This document shows, one piece after another, positions 16,897 through 25,993 of a stretch of DNA of 64,000 bases; within the stretch, counting starts at the first letter, position 1, and each line of letters opens with the position of its first letter. The position numbers and the translations under genes were made by a program. Source of the stretch: Actinomycetes bacterium (GTDB lineage: Bacteria; Actinomycetota; Acidimicrobiia; Acidimicrobiales; RAAP-2). Where the stretch lies: the NCBI GenBank assembly GCA_021791615.1, contig JAJYWG010000120.1, forward strand, positions 7,115 through 71,114, read 5' to 3'. Under the pieces are notes generated by a model. It had not been told where the DNA came from and searched no databases. It saw nothing but the letters and a program-made list of their open reading frames with translations.

Positions 16897-19490
16897 GGCG
16901 TATTTCCTAGTCGACGCTCACCCTCCGACGCCAACATCCTGGTGACGGGGCTGGACGCTGGAGGTTCGAGGACCAGGCCGGCGGGGAGCGGTCTCGACGA
17001 CACCACGGCGAGGCGCTGGGTCGGCCGGGTGAGGGCCACGTAGAGCGTCCGCAGACCCCTGCGGGTGGCGACCGGCGGTCCGTCACCTCCGGACCCGTCG
17101 CGTCCCTCGGACCCGTCTCGACCGGCGGACCCGTCGCGTCCCTTGGACCAGCCGCGCTGGACGAGCAGCGCGGGCTCGACCACCACCACCGAGTCGAACT
17201 CCAGGCCGTTCGCCTCTCCCGCGTCGAGGACGACCAGAGGCGCGTCGAGGCCCCGGCCCGAAGGTTCGCGCGGGTCGACGGGGTCGAGCCCCCGACTGGT
17301 CAGCGCATCGACAACCGACCCCCGCAGCTCGGGCGGGACGAGCACGGCAGTGCGCCCCGGCGCCACCGCCGCCAGCTCCTCGCTCACCTGGTCGGCCACG
17401 CGCCGTGCGAGCATGTCCGGTCTCGTGTGCACGAGGACCGGCCGGTACCCCGAGCGGCGGACCGGCACCGGCGGCGAGAGCCCTGGGGCGGAGACCGCCA
17501 GCACCCCGGCGGCCACGTCGACAACCTCTGCCGGCGTCCGGTAGCTCACCGTGAGCTCGACCAGGCGAGACGCCGTCCCCGGCGCCAAGTGCTGGGCCAC
17601 GCTGCTCCAGTCGCGAGGCGCCCAGGGCCCGGTCGCCTGGGCGATGTCGCCCACGACGGTCATCGACCCCGCGAGAGACCGCCGGGCCAGCATCCGGAGC
17701 TGGAGCGCCGAGAGGTCCTGCACCTCGTCGACCACGATGTGCCCGTAGGCGCGTACCGGGCCACTCTCGGTCACCGACGGCGCGCTGGACCGCGATCGCG
17801 GTCCTGACCGCAGGGCTGCACCTGGGTCGGCGCCGAGCTCGATCGCGACCCCGCTCGTGTCGTCCCACGCGCTGGCCACACCACGGCGGCGCTCCCGCCG
17901 GGCACGATGGGGTGGCCGGCGGCGGGGGCCGAGGAGCGCGCCGGCCTCGTCGACCAACGCGGCGTCGGCCTCGGTCCAGGGGATCTCCTCGAACGAGCGG
18001 CTCCTGGGGCGCGAGAGCTGTGCCTGCTCACGATCGGTGAGCACACCCCGACCGGCGGCGGCGATGAGGGCGGAGGCGCCGAAGAGGTCGTGGAGCAGTT
18101 CGTGGGGAGCCAGGCGGGGCCACATTCGATCCAGTGCTTCGGCCAGAGCAGGGTGGCGCCGGACCTCACGGCCGAACGCGTCGAGGTCGAGCTCTTCGCC
18201 GCTTGTACCGGCCGGGTCGCCACCCGAGCCTCCCTCCACGCGCCCCGCGTCGAGCTCTTCGGGGCCGGTGAGGGCGGGTCCGGTCCGGTGGCTCGTGCGG
18301 TACCGCCGGTACTGGCCTGCCAGGATCCGGGCCACCTGCTGCTCGACGAAGCGGCGACGGGCGTTGTGGGTCCCAGACCGCCGGCGCGCCCTGGCCACGA
18401 CGTCGGCCGACGCGCCCGCGGTGAGTAGGAGCGTGGTCCCCCCATAGGGCACAGCCACGTCACGGCGCAGCGCCCGCTCGCGTGAGCGCACCGCCCGGGC
18501 GATCACCCGGACCATGCGGATGTCGCCTTTGAGCCGGGCCGTCTCGGCATCGTCGGTACCTCGGACCCGCAGGCCGGGGACCAGGCCGGCGACCGTCGAC
18601 AAGGTGACACCCGTCTCCCCCAACGAGGGCAGGACCTGCTCGATGTAGCGGAGGAAGAGCGGGTTCGGCCCGACGACGAGCACGCCTTGCATCTCGAGGG
18701 GGAAGCGGTGGGTGTAGAGCAGGTACGCGGCTCGGTGGAGCGCGACGGCGGTCTTGCCGGTCCCCGGCCCGCCCTGGACCATCAGCAGCCCTCCGAGGGG
18801 CGAGCGGATGATCTCGTCCTGCTCGCGCTGGATCGTGGCCACGATGTCGCCCATCCGGCCGGTCCGGACCTGGCCGATAGCCGCCAAGAGCGCGCCGGGT
18901 CCCCCGAATGCCAACCCATCCACGGCACCGGCCTGGGCGGAGCCCGAGTCGGCAACGCCCGGGTCGGTGGCGCTCGCCTGTGCGCTGGCGGGGTCGGCGA
19001 AGTGCTCGTCCTCCACCCCCACGACCGTCCGGTGGCGCACCGCCAGGTGACGGCGGCGGACCAGTCCCTGGGGATCGAGCCCGGTGGCACGGTAGAACGG
19101 CTCGGCCACCGGCGCCCGCCAGTCCACCACGAGGGGCTCGTGGGACTCCCCGGACACCGCCAGGCGGCCGATGTGGAACGACTCGATCTCCCCGTCGGCG
19201 CCGGCATCGCGGGCGCCCGCATCGCGGTCCTCGGCGACGCGGTCCTCGGCGACGCGGCGGTCGATCCGCCCGAAGCACAGCGCCTGGTCGCCGATGTCGA
19301 GCTGGGCAAGCCGCGCCAAGCTGGTGCGCACCACGATGTCTCGCTCAGTGCGGGATTGGAAGGTGCCGCCGCGGCCCAGGTCGAGAACGGAGTGGAGCAT
19401 CTCGTCGGCATCGCGGCGCATTGCGTCGAGCCCCCGGTAGGCCTCGTCCAAGAACGCCTGCTCCTCGTCGATCTCCGGGCGTGCGGCCAC
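16893..19490 (-). CDS. helD: HelD-like UvrD/Rep-family helicase (RNA polymerase associated)
   Basis: An 865-residue superfamily 1 ATPase. The N-terminal helical part (RPEIDEEQAFLDEAYRGLD) and WRAPVAEPFYRA are typical of HelD, which frees stalled or drug-bound RNA polymerase. Walker A is GGPGTGKTAVALHRAAYLLY (about residue 255), Walker B VVDEVQDLS (about 575), and motif VI is near YVALTRPTQRL. Two repeat tracts are visible: VAED/DAGA near residue 80 and three RDGS units near the C terminus (17091-17144). GTG 19490 has site AGGGGA; a TAGAAT -10 lies 37 bases above. Rifamycin-resistance HelR is one known actinobacterial relative; whether this is one is open. Confidence 0.88.
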   Translation of the reverse strand: MAARPEIDEEQAFLDEAYRGLDAMRRDADEMLHSVLDLGRGGTFQSRTERDIVVRTSLARLAQLDIGDQALCFGRIDRRVAEDRVAEDRDAGARDAGADGEIESFHIGRLAVSGESHEPLVVDWRAPVAEPFYRATGLDPQGLVRRRHLAVRHRTVVGVEDEHFADPASAQASATDPGVADSGSAQAGAVDGLAFGGPGALLAAIGQVRTGRMGDIVATIQREQDEIIRSPLGGLLMVQGGPGTGKTAVALHRAAYLLYTHRFPLEMQGVLVVGPNPLFLRYIEQVLPSLGETGVTLSTVAGLVPGLRVRGTDDAETARLKGDIRMVRVIARAVRSRERALRRDVAVPYGGTTLLLTAGASADVVARARRRSGTHNARRRFVEQQVARILAGQYRRYRTSHRTGPALTGPEELDAGRVEGGSGGDPAGTSGEELDLDAFGREVRRHPALAEALDRMWPRLAPHELLHDLFGASALIAAAGRGVLTDREQAQLSRPRSRSFEEIPWTEADAALVDEAGALLGPRRRPPHRARRERRRGVASAWDDTSGVAIELGADPGAALRSGPRSRSSAPSVTESGPVRAYGHIVVDEVQDLSALQLRMLARRSLAGSMTVVGDIAQATGPWAPRDWSSVAQHLAPGTASRLVELTVSYRTPAEVVDVAAGVLAVSAPGLSPPVPVRRSGYRPVLVHTRPDMLARRVADQVSEELAAVAPGRTAVLVPPELRGSVVDALTSRGLDPVDPREPSGRGLDAPLVVLDAGEANGLEFDSVVVVEPALLVQRGWSKGRDGSAGRDGSEGRDGSGGDGPPVATRRGLRTLYVALTRPTQRLAVVSSRPLPAGLVLEPPASSPVTRMLASEGERRLGNTP

Positions 19491-19527
19491 CGCGTCCCCT
19501 CTCCCAAGGATTGCCGGCGAACGTTTG

Positions 19528-19533
19528 ATTCTA
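19528..19533 (-). promoter_or_regulatory. -10 element for helD-ctaE-qcrCAB
   Basis: TAGAAT on the minus strand, about 37 bases before the helD GTG at 19490. If used, it would drive the five coupled genes. The -35 is weak. The rest of the 270-base gap to ybjQ (19491-19760) holds an 18-base direct repeat near 19548-19583 (CCGTGCTCGCAGGACCCG and one-base variant) but no gene. Confidence 0.45.
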
Positions 19534-19760
19534 CGGGACGCCAGCCGCCGTGCTCGCAGGACCCGCCGTGCCCGCAGGACCCGCGCGTGCCCGTGGCACG
19601 GCCGTTCGCCCAAGCAGCTCTCGACCTGCGATGATCGCGAGGGAGCACCCTCGGCCGGGATGGTGGCGACTGCCCGGTGACATCTCGCAGGAACCCATCG
19701 TGACGCCGAGACGCCGAGACGCAAGACCCAAACACCACGACTACCAAGGAGGAGAACGGC

Positions 19761-20084
19761 ATGTTGATCTCGACCATGAACGATGTCCCGGGCTACCGGG
19801 TCACCCGGGTGCTCGGTGAGTGCTTCGGCCTCACCGTCCGCTCGCGCAACGTCTTCTCGCAGACCGGAGCCGGGCTGAAGTCCATGCTCGGCGGAGAGCT
19901 GAAGGGCATGACGAAGAACCTCCAAGCCAGCCGCGAGGAGGTCATCGCCCGCCTGGTGGCCGAAGTGGAGGCCCGCGGCGGCAACGCCGTGCTCGCCATG
20001 CGCTTCGACACCTCGGAGATGGGCGGCAACTGGACCGAGATCTGCGCGTACGGCACGGCAGTGGTGATCGAACCGGCGGGGTGA
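19761..20084 (+). CDS. YbjQ/UPF0145 family protein
   Basis: A 107-residue small protein with the family look: [19 protein letters not shown] at the start, then GLTVRSRN, and [14 protein letters not shown] near residue 75. The family folds as a pentamer or decamer and is annotated as a putative heavy-metal-binding domain, but its role is unknown. ATG at 19761 has a strong AAGGAGGAGAA site. The stop overlaps the hemE start (GTGA), so it is made with the heme genes. Confidence 0.88.
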   Translation: MLISTMNDVPGYRVTRVLGECFGLTVRSRNVFSQTGAGLKSMLGGELKGMTKNLQASREEVIARLVAEVEARGGNAVLAMRFDTSEMGGNWTEICAYGTAVVIEPAG

Positions 20085-21127
20085 GCGACCACCCGTTCCT
20101 CCGGGCGTGCCGCCGCCTCCGGGTCCCCCACACGCCGGTGTGGTTCATGCGCCAGGCCGGCCGCGCCCTCCCCGAGTACCGGGCGGCCCGGGGCACGGGC
20201 AGCATCCTCGACGCGATCGCCGACCCGGCGCTCGCCGCCGAGCTCACCTTGCAGCCGGTGCGCCGCTACGGCGTCGACGCGGCCATCTTGTTCTCCGACA
20301 TCGTGGTGCCCGTCCACGCCATCGGGTTCGGTGTCGACGTGGTGGCGGGACGAGGGCCGGTGGTGGCCGAACCGTTCCGCTCCCCCGCGGACCTTCGACG
20401 CCTCCGGCCGCTCACACCAGAGGCCGACGTGCCCTACGTCGCCGAGGCGGTCCGTCTGGCCACCGCCGAGCTGGACCGCCGAGGCGTGCCACTCATCGGG
20501 TTCGCCGGTGCCCCGTTCACCGTCGCCAGCTACCTGGTCGAAGGCGGGCCGTCGCGCGACTTCGCCAGGGTGAAAGCGCTCATGCACACCGACCCGCCAA
20601 CCTGGCGACGCCTCCTCGACCGCCTGGCCGACCTGTCGGTGGCGTTCCTCGGTGCCCAAGTGGACGCCGGTGCGTCGGCCGTGCAGCTCTTCGACAGCTG
20701 GGCCGGCTGCCTGTCTGCGGCCGAGTACCGCCGCGACGTGCAGGCGGTGACGCGCCGGGTGATCGAGGAGACGGCCGGGCGCGGCGTGCCGATCATCCTG
20801 TTCGGCGTGGGTACCGGTGAGCTCCTTTGCGACATGGGCGCGTCGGGGGCCGACGTGATCGGCATCGACTGGCGGGTGCCGATCGACGAAGCCCGGCGCC
20901 GGGTGGGGCCCGGCTGTGCCGTCCAGGGGAACCTGGACCCTGCGGTGTGCCTGGCGCCCTGGCCGGTGGTGGAGACCGAGGCCCGCCGGGTGCTCGACGA
21001 GGCCGGGACCGAGCCCGGGTACATCTTCAACCTGGGCCACGGCGTGCTGCCCGACACCGATCCGGACACCCTCACCCGTCTCGTGGAGCTGGTCCACGCA
21101 CAAGGGCGCGCCGGGGTCGAGCAGTGA
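20081..21127 (+). CDS. hemE: Uroporphyrinogen decarboxylase
   Basis: A 348-residue enzyme that removes four carboxyl groups from uroporphyrinogen III to give coproporphyrinogen III. Signature blocks are [16 protein letters not shown] at the N terminus, [18 protein letters not shown] with the catalytic Asp, [17 protein letters not shown], and [14 protein letters not shown] near the C terminus. GTG start at 20081 overlaps the previous stop. It starts a coupled hemE-hemH-hemY set. Confidence 0.96.
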   Translation: MSDHPFLRACRRLRVPHTPVWFMRQAGRALPEYRAARGTGSILDAIADPALAAELTLQPVRRYGVDAAILFSDIVVPVHAIGFGVDVVAGRGPVVAEPFRSPADLRRLRPLTPEADVPYVAEAVRLATAELDRRGVPLIGFAGAPFTVASYLVEGGPSRDFARVKALMHTDPPTWRRLLDRLADLSVAFLGAQVDAGASAVQLFDSWAGCLSAAEYRRDVQAVTRRVIEETAGRGVPIILFGVGTGELLCDMGASGADVIGIDWRVPIDEARRRVGPGCAVQGNLDPAVCLAPWPVVETEARRVLDEAGTEPGYIFNLGHGVLPDTDPDTLTRLVELVHAQGRAGVEQ

Positions 21128-22119
21128 CAGGGGATCGGCCGGCGTCGCCGGGCACCGGTCGGGTCGGGGTCCTCGTGATGGCGCACGGCACGCCGGCGGC
21201 GCCCGAGGAGATCGAGCTGTTCTACACGAGGATCCGGCGAGGCCGGCCGCCCTCGGCCGAGCAGCTCGCCGAGCTGGTGCACCGCTACGAGGCCATCGGG
21301 GGGACCTCCCCCCTCGCCGCGCGGACCGCAGCCCAGGTGGCCGGCATCGCTGCCGCGCTCGAACGCGTCGACCCGGGGCGCTTTCAGGTCGCCTACGGCG
21401 CAAAGCACGTCGATCCCAGCATCGAGTCGGCCGCGGCGACCTTGGCCGCGACCGGGGTCGAGCGGGTGGTGGGCCTGGTGCTGGCCCCCCACCGGGCCAG
21501 CCTCGGGTCGGCTGAGTACCTGGACCGGGCGGCCGCTGCACTGGCCGGCTCGCCCGGATCCCCCGAGCTGGTGGCCGTCGCCCAGTGGTACGACGCGCCG
21601 GGGTTCGCCGACCTCCTGGCCGAACGGGTGCTTGCCGCCCTCGCAGCGCTCGGGGTACCCGGGAGCGAGCGGCGGGCGGTGGTGGTTTTTACCGCGCACT
21701 CGCTCCCCCAACGGGTGGTCGACGAGGGGGACCCGTACCCCGAGCAGCTGGCCGAGTCGGCGGCGCTCGTGGCCCGCGCCGGCGCGTTGGACGAGGCCGG
21801 GGTGCCCTGGCTGGTGGGATGGCAGAGCGCTGGGCGGACTGCCGAGCCGTGGATCGGCCCGGACATCGCCGACGTCCTGCGGCGCCTCGGGTCCGAGGGA
21901 ACGGACGCGGTCGTGGTCTGCCCCATCGGGTTCGTCGCCGACCACCTCGAGGTGCTCTTCGACCTCGACATCGAAGCCCGGGGGGTTGCCGAGGCGAGCG
22001 GCATGCTCTTCGCCCGCACGACGTCGCTCGACGACGACCCCCGCTTCGTCGAGATCCTTGCCGGCGTGGTCCGCCGCGCTGCAGACCGCGCTGCAGACCG
22101 AGCCGGGGAGGCGGGTTGA
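21124..22119 (+). CDS. hemH: Ferrochelatase (probably coproporphyrin ferrochelatase)
   Basis: A 331-residue chelatase that inserts iron into a porphyrin. Visible are [20 protein letters not shown] at the N terminus, [10 protein letters not shown], the catalytic His in FTAHSLPQ (about residue 197) and the acidic metal-side residues in [12 protein letters not shown] (about 275). In actinobacteria the enzyme acts on coproporphyrin III (CpfC), with HemQ finishing the route; no hemQ lies in this window. Start GTG overlaps the hemE stop. Confidence 0.94.
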   Translation: MTGDRPASPGTGRVGVLVMAHGTPAAPEEIELFYTRIRRGRPPSAEQLAELVHRYEAIGGTSPLAARTAAQVAGIAAALERVDPGRFQVAYGAKHVDPSIESAAATLAATGVERVVGLVLAPHRASLGSAEYLDRAAAALAGSPGSPELVAVAQWYDAPGFADLLAERVLAALAALGVPGSERRAVVVFTAHSLPQRVVDEGDPYPEQLAESAALVARAGALDEAGVPWLVGWQSAGRTAEPWIGPDIADVLRRLGSEGTDAVVVCPIGFVADHLEVLFDLDIEARGVAEASGMLFARTTSLDDDPRFVEILAGVVRRAADRAADRAGEAG

Positions 22120-23597
22120 CCGCTCGCGTGGCAGTCGTGGGCGGCGGGATCGCCGGGCTGGCCGCTGCCTGGGAGCTGACCGGCGGCGCAGCCGGACCGC
22201 ACGCCGCGAGCCCCGAGGTCGTGGTCCTCGAGGCCGGGGAGCGCTTCGGCGGCAAGCTCCGCACCGAGCCTTTCGAGGGCGAGCCGGTCGACGTCGGGCC
22301 CGACGGGTTCTTGGGCCGGCGCCCCGAAGCGGCCGAGCTCTGCCGGGAGCTGGGCCTCGAAGACGAGCTGGTCCCCATCGGCGCGTCGGGGGCCGCGGTG
22401 TGGGCTCGCGGGCAGCGGCGTGCGTTGCCCGCAGGGCTGTACATGGGGATCCCGACCCGCTTCCTCCCCGTCGCCCGGTCGGGGTTGTTGGGGGCACGGG
22501 GCACCCTCCGCCTCCTCGCCGACGTCGTGCTCCCCCGGGCCAACCGCCGGCCGCCGCCAGGTGACCTCGCGCTCGGACCGCTCGTCGGCGCCCGCCTCGG
22601 ACCTGAGGTAGTGGCGCGGCTGGTCGATCCACTCGTCGGCGGCATTCACGCCGGTGGGGTGGAAGCCATGTCCAGCGCGGCCGTCCTCCCCCTCCTGCTG
22701 GCCGCGGCCTCGCAGCCGACCGGGTTGATGCGTGCCCTCCGCCAGGCCTCGGCGATGCCGGTCCCGAGCAGTGCCCGTGGTGCCCGGGGGGGCGAGGGCG
22801 AGCAGGAGCCGGCGTTTTGGGCGCTGCGCCATGGGATGGGGTCACTGACCGACCGGCTCGTCACCGGGCTGGGCCGACGGGGGGTGACCCTGCGGACGGC
22901 CAGCCCGGTCGAGCTCGTGGACCGCCGGCGCGGGCCCGCAGCGCCGTGGGTCCTCCACGCCCCCGAAGGCCCGGTCGTCGCCGACGGCATGGTCCTGGCC
23001 GTGCCGGCCGGCGCCGCCGCCACCCTGCTCTCACCGCACGACGAGGACGCCACCAGGCTGCTGCTGGGCATCGAGTACGCCTCGGTGGCCGTGGTCACGA
23101 TGGCCTACCCGACGGCCGCCTGGCCGGCAGACCTCTCCGGCACCGGCCTGCTCGTCCCCGCCGGCAGCCCCGCGCCCACTTCCCGAGGGCTCGACGGTAG
23201 CTTCCTCGTCACGGCCTGCACCTACCTGTCCACCAAATGGCCCCATCTGGCTCGTCCCGACACGTTCCTCGTACGAGCCTCGGTCGGACGCGACGGCGAC
23301 ACGCGGCCCGACACCCTGGACGACGCTGCGCTGGTCTCACGGGTCGCCGCCGAGCTGCGGGTCCTGCTCGGGGTGGCCGGGAGCCCTGCCGCGTCGAGCG
23401 TCACCCGCTGGCCCGATGCCTTCCCCCAGTACCGGGTCCACCACCTCCTGCGGGTCGCGGGGATCGAGTCGGCCGTCTCCCGGCTGCCGGCGGTGGCCGT
23501 AGCCGGGAGCGCCTACCGGGGAGTCGGCATCCCTGCGTGCATCGGTGGAGGCCGGGCGGCGGCCCGGACGGTCCTCGAAGCGCTCGGCACCCGGTGA
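22116..23597 (+). CDS. hemY: Coproporphyrinogen/protoporphyrinogen oxidase (HemY/CgoX type)
   Basis: A 493-residue FAD enzyme that oxidizes the porphyrinogen ring by six electrons. The FAD loop is VVGGGIAGLAAAWEL; GERFGGKLRTE near residue 45 and the GPDGFLGRRPEA block are typical, and the C terminus has VAGSAYRGVGIPACIGGG, the second FAD contact. In actinobacteria this protein makes coproporphyrin III (CgoX). The start is probably TTG at 22116, overlapping the hemH stop with GGGGAGG just before; a GTG at 22128 is the alternative. Confidence 0.93.
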   Translation: MTARVAVVGGGIAGLAAAWELTGGAAGPHAASPEVVVLEAGERFGGKLRTEPFEGEPVDVGPDGFLGRRPEAAELCRELGLEDELVPIGASGAAVWARGQRRALPAGLYMGIPTRFLPVARSGLLGARGTLRLLADVVLPRANRRPPPGDLALGPLVGARLGPEVVARLVDPLVGGIHAGGVEAMSSAAVLPLLLAAASQPTGLMRALRQASAMPVPSSARGARGGEGEQEPAFWALRHGMGSLTDRLVTGLGRRGVTLRTASPVELVDRRRGPAAPWVLHAPEGPVVADGMVLAVPAGAAATLLSPHDEDATRLLLGIEYASVAVVTMAYPTAAWPADLSGTGLLVPAGSPAPTSRGLDGSFLVTACTYLSTKWPHLARPDTFLVRASVGRDGDTRPDTLDDAALVSRVAAELRVLLGVAGSPAASSVTRWPDAFPQYRVHHLLRVAGIESAVSRLPAVAVAGSAYRGVGIPACIGGGRAAARTVLEALGTR

Positions 23598-25303
23598 GAA
23601 CGCCAGAGCGCGGGACCCAGGGGACCCCCAGGACCGCTAGGAGCGCTAGGAGCGCTAGGAGCGCGCAGGCTCATCGGGCGCCCCGGCGCGGCGGCGTGCT
23701 CCTCCCATCGTTGGCGGCCGGGGTGCTCCTGGCCCTCTCGCTCCCTCCCTGGGGGCTCTGGCCGCTCGCGTTCGTCGGCGCCGGGCTGCTCTACTGGCGC
23801 CTCGGCGGACTGCGCCTCCGGGCACGGCTGTGGTCAGGGTGGACGGCCGGGCTCGGGTGCTACGTCGTGGGACTGTGGTGGACCGGCTCGTTCAACTGGT
23901 ACGGCGCCGCCGTCCTCATGGCGGTCGAGGCGCTCTCCATGGGTGTGGCTGCCGCGCTCGTGCCGCCGCGCCGGGGCCGGATCCTGGCATTCGCCGGCGC
24001 GTTCACCCTCCTCGAGTACCTCCGGATGACCTGGCCTTTCGGTGGGCTGCCGATCGGCGGGGTGTTCCTCGGCCAAGCCGGTGGACCGCTGCTCGGGACC
24101 GCTCGTCTGGGGGGGCCGTTGCTGCTCACCGCGGTGGTGTGGACCGGCGGCGCCGCGCTGGGGGCACTGGCCGAGGCGCTCGTGCAGGCACCCATGCAGG
24201 CGTTCACGAGGGCGCCCGTGCCCGTGGCGAGTGCAAAGGGTGCGCGGCGACGGCTGGCACCCGGGATCGCGGCCGTGGGCGTCGTGATCGCCCTGGGGGT
24301 GGGCGGGGCGCTGGCCCCGGACGGCGGCGGCGCGGTCGGCCATGTCCGGGTCGCCACGGTCCAAGGCGGCGGGCGGCGCGGTGTCTCAGACGCCCAGGTG
24401 AACCCAGCCACAGTCTTCCAAGCGCAGCTCGACGCCACCGCCCTCATCCCCGGACGCGACCACGGCGATCCCCCCTCGCTCGTGCTGTGGCCCGAGGACG
24501 TCATCGCCCTCGACGGCTACCTCACAGGCTCGCCGGAGGAGGCGACGATGGCGACACTGGCCCGAAGCCTCCACGCGACCGTGGTCGCCGGGGTGACCGA
24601 GACGGTCTCGTCGACGGCCTTCCGCAACGAAGCGGTGGCTTGGGGGCCGGGGGGACGGATCGTCGGCACCTACGAGAAGGTCCACCGCGTCCCCTTCGGC
24701 GAGTACGTGCCCTACCGGAGCTTCTTCGCCCACCTGGCGAACCTCTCACGCGTCCCGCTCACAGCCATTCCGGGCCACGGCAGCGGCTTCCTGCGCACCC
24801 CGGCCGCGCCGCTCGGGATCATGATCTCCTACGAGGTGTTCTTCTCCAATCGCAGCCGCCCGGCGGTCGACGCCGGCGCCCAGCTCCTCGTCGTCCCCAC
24901 CAACACCTCGTCGTACGCCACGTCCCAAGTGCCCACTCAGGAGGTGGCCGCCGATCGGGTCCAAGCGGTCGAGGAGGGTCGCGACCTGGTGCAGGCGGCA
25001 CCCACCGGCTACTCGACCGTCGTCACCCACCAAGGTGCCGTGCTCCAGCGCACCGTGCTCGGCCACCGCCAGGTCCTCGTGGCCACGGTGGCGCTGCGCA
25101 CCGGCCGCACCGTGTTCTCCTACGTGGGCGACTTGCCGATGCTGGTGCTGGGCGGGCTGGCACTCGTGGCCGGATGGCTACTGGCTGCAGGGTGGTTCGG
25201 GGCGGGCGCGGTGCTCGGGGCGGGCGACGCGCCGGATCCGGACGACCCCTTGGATGCGGGCGACCCCGCCGGCCGGAAAGGGCAGGTGGGCGGTCAGTCG
25301 TAG
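23594..25303 (+). CDS. lnt: Apolipoprotein N-acyltransferase-like protein with Ser at the nucleophile position
   Basis: A 569-residue protein with an N-terminal block of about six membrane helices (residues 35-240), a nitrilase-like domain (about 250-510) and a final membrane helix, the layout of Lnt, which adds the third acyl chain to lipoproteins. The nitrilase triad would be Glu in LVLWPEDVI (about 299), Lys in YEKVHRVPFGEYVPYR (about 360) and Cys in the CYE motif. Here the motif reads MISYEVFF: codon TCC at 24827-24829 makes residue 412 Ser. Activity by the normal thioester route is therefore doubtful. GTG start overlaps the hemY stop; the first 30 residues hold three RSA repeats. It overlaps the HAD gene by 10 bases, tail to tail. 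Confidence 0.82.
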   Translation: MRTPERGTQGTPRTARSARSARSAQAHRAPRRGGVLLPSLAAGVLLALSLPPWGLWPLAFVGAGLLYWRLGGLRLRARLWSGWTAGLGCYVVGLWWTGSFNWYGAAVLMAVEALSMGVAAALVPPRRGRILAFAGAFTLLEYLRMTWPFGGLPIGGVFLGQAGGPLLGTARLGGPLLLTAVVWTGGAALGALAEALVQAPMQAFTRAPVPVASAKGARRRLAPGIAAVGVVIALGVGGALAPDGGGAVGHVRVATVQGGGRRGVSDAQVNPATVFQAQLDATALIPGRDHGDPPSLVLWPEDVIALDGYLTGSPEEATMATLARSLHATVVAGVTETVSSTAFRNEAVAWGPGGRIVGTYEKVHRVPFGEYVPYRSFFAHLANLSRVPLTAIPGHGSGFLRTPAAPLGIMISYEVFFSNRSRPAVDAGAQLLVVPTNTSSYATSQVPTQEVAADRVQAVEEGRDLVQAAPTGYSTVVTHQGAVLQRTVLGHRQVLVATVALRTGRTVFSYVGDLPMLVLGGLALVAGWLLAAGWFGAGAVLGAGDAPDPDDPLDAGDPAGRKGQVGGQS

Positions 25304-25815
25304 TAGCCCGAGTGGATGTAGACACAGGGGACCCCCTCGGCCACGAACATCGCATGGTTGGACGGATCGTCCTCCATGGCCAAGCGCAAGTCGAACCCGT
25401 ACCTGCGGAGGTCGTGGACGACACCGCGCTTGAACACGGTGACCTGTGAGTAGTCACCCCGGTCGCGCATGACGAGGAGATCCCAACGCAGGCCGTAGCG
25501 GTCCAGCCAGGCGAGGGTCTGAGGCCTCACCCGCAGCGGTCGTCCCGTCAGGAGCACCACGACCAACGTGGGATCCAGCAGCTCCACCAGGCGGGCCACC
25601 TCCTCGATCACAGGGTCGTCCCCGCATGCCTCGAAGAACGCCGACCAGTCCCGGCGCCCTCGCTCGATGAAGTGCTGACGGCCGGCGGCGTCCGACAGCA
25701 CGCCGTCGATGTCGAAGACGACGGCTCGGCCCCTCGGCATCGGTCCGTCGCGCCAGCACCAGTTGGCCGGCACGCGGCGATCGCTCTGCCCGGGTACGGG
25801 GTGGTCCACGTCCAC
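25294..25815 (-). CDS. HAD-superfamily hydrolase
   Basis: A 173-residue protein. HAD motif I is VVFDIDGVLSD (about residue 33), motif II is VVLLTGRP (about 87) and the acidic motif IV is AMEDDPSNHAMF (about 152). It lacks a large cap domain, so it may act on a large substrate or nucleic acid end, as in polynucleotide 3'-phosphatases; this is only a hint. Start is ATG at 25815 or the internal MPRGRAV at about 25740, just before the domain. It stands alone, facing lnt and divergent from the next gene. Confidence 0.72.
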   Translation of the reverse strand: MDVDHPVPGQSDRRVPANWCWRDGPMPRGRAVVFDIDGVLSDAAGRQHFIERGRRDWSAFFEACGDDPVIEEVARLVELLDPTLVVVLLTGRPLRVRPQTLAWLDRYGLRWDLLVMRDRGDYSQVTVFKRGVVHDLRRYGFDLRLAMEDDPSNHAMFVAEGVPCVYIHSGYYD

Positions 25816-25993
25816 CAGCTTGGCTCACCGGCCTTCACCCTGCCTACCGGCTGATATCACGCCGGAAGCACGGGTCGACCCGGTCCCGCCCACGAGGAGG
25901 TCGCGACGCCTGCCGGCTCCGGGCGAGCCGAGCAGCGAGCGGCGAGCGGCGAGGCCGTGGAGCGACTTCGGGGCGTGGCAGCATTGAGGGGCC

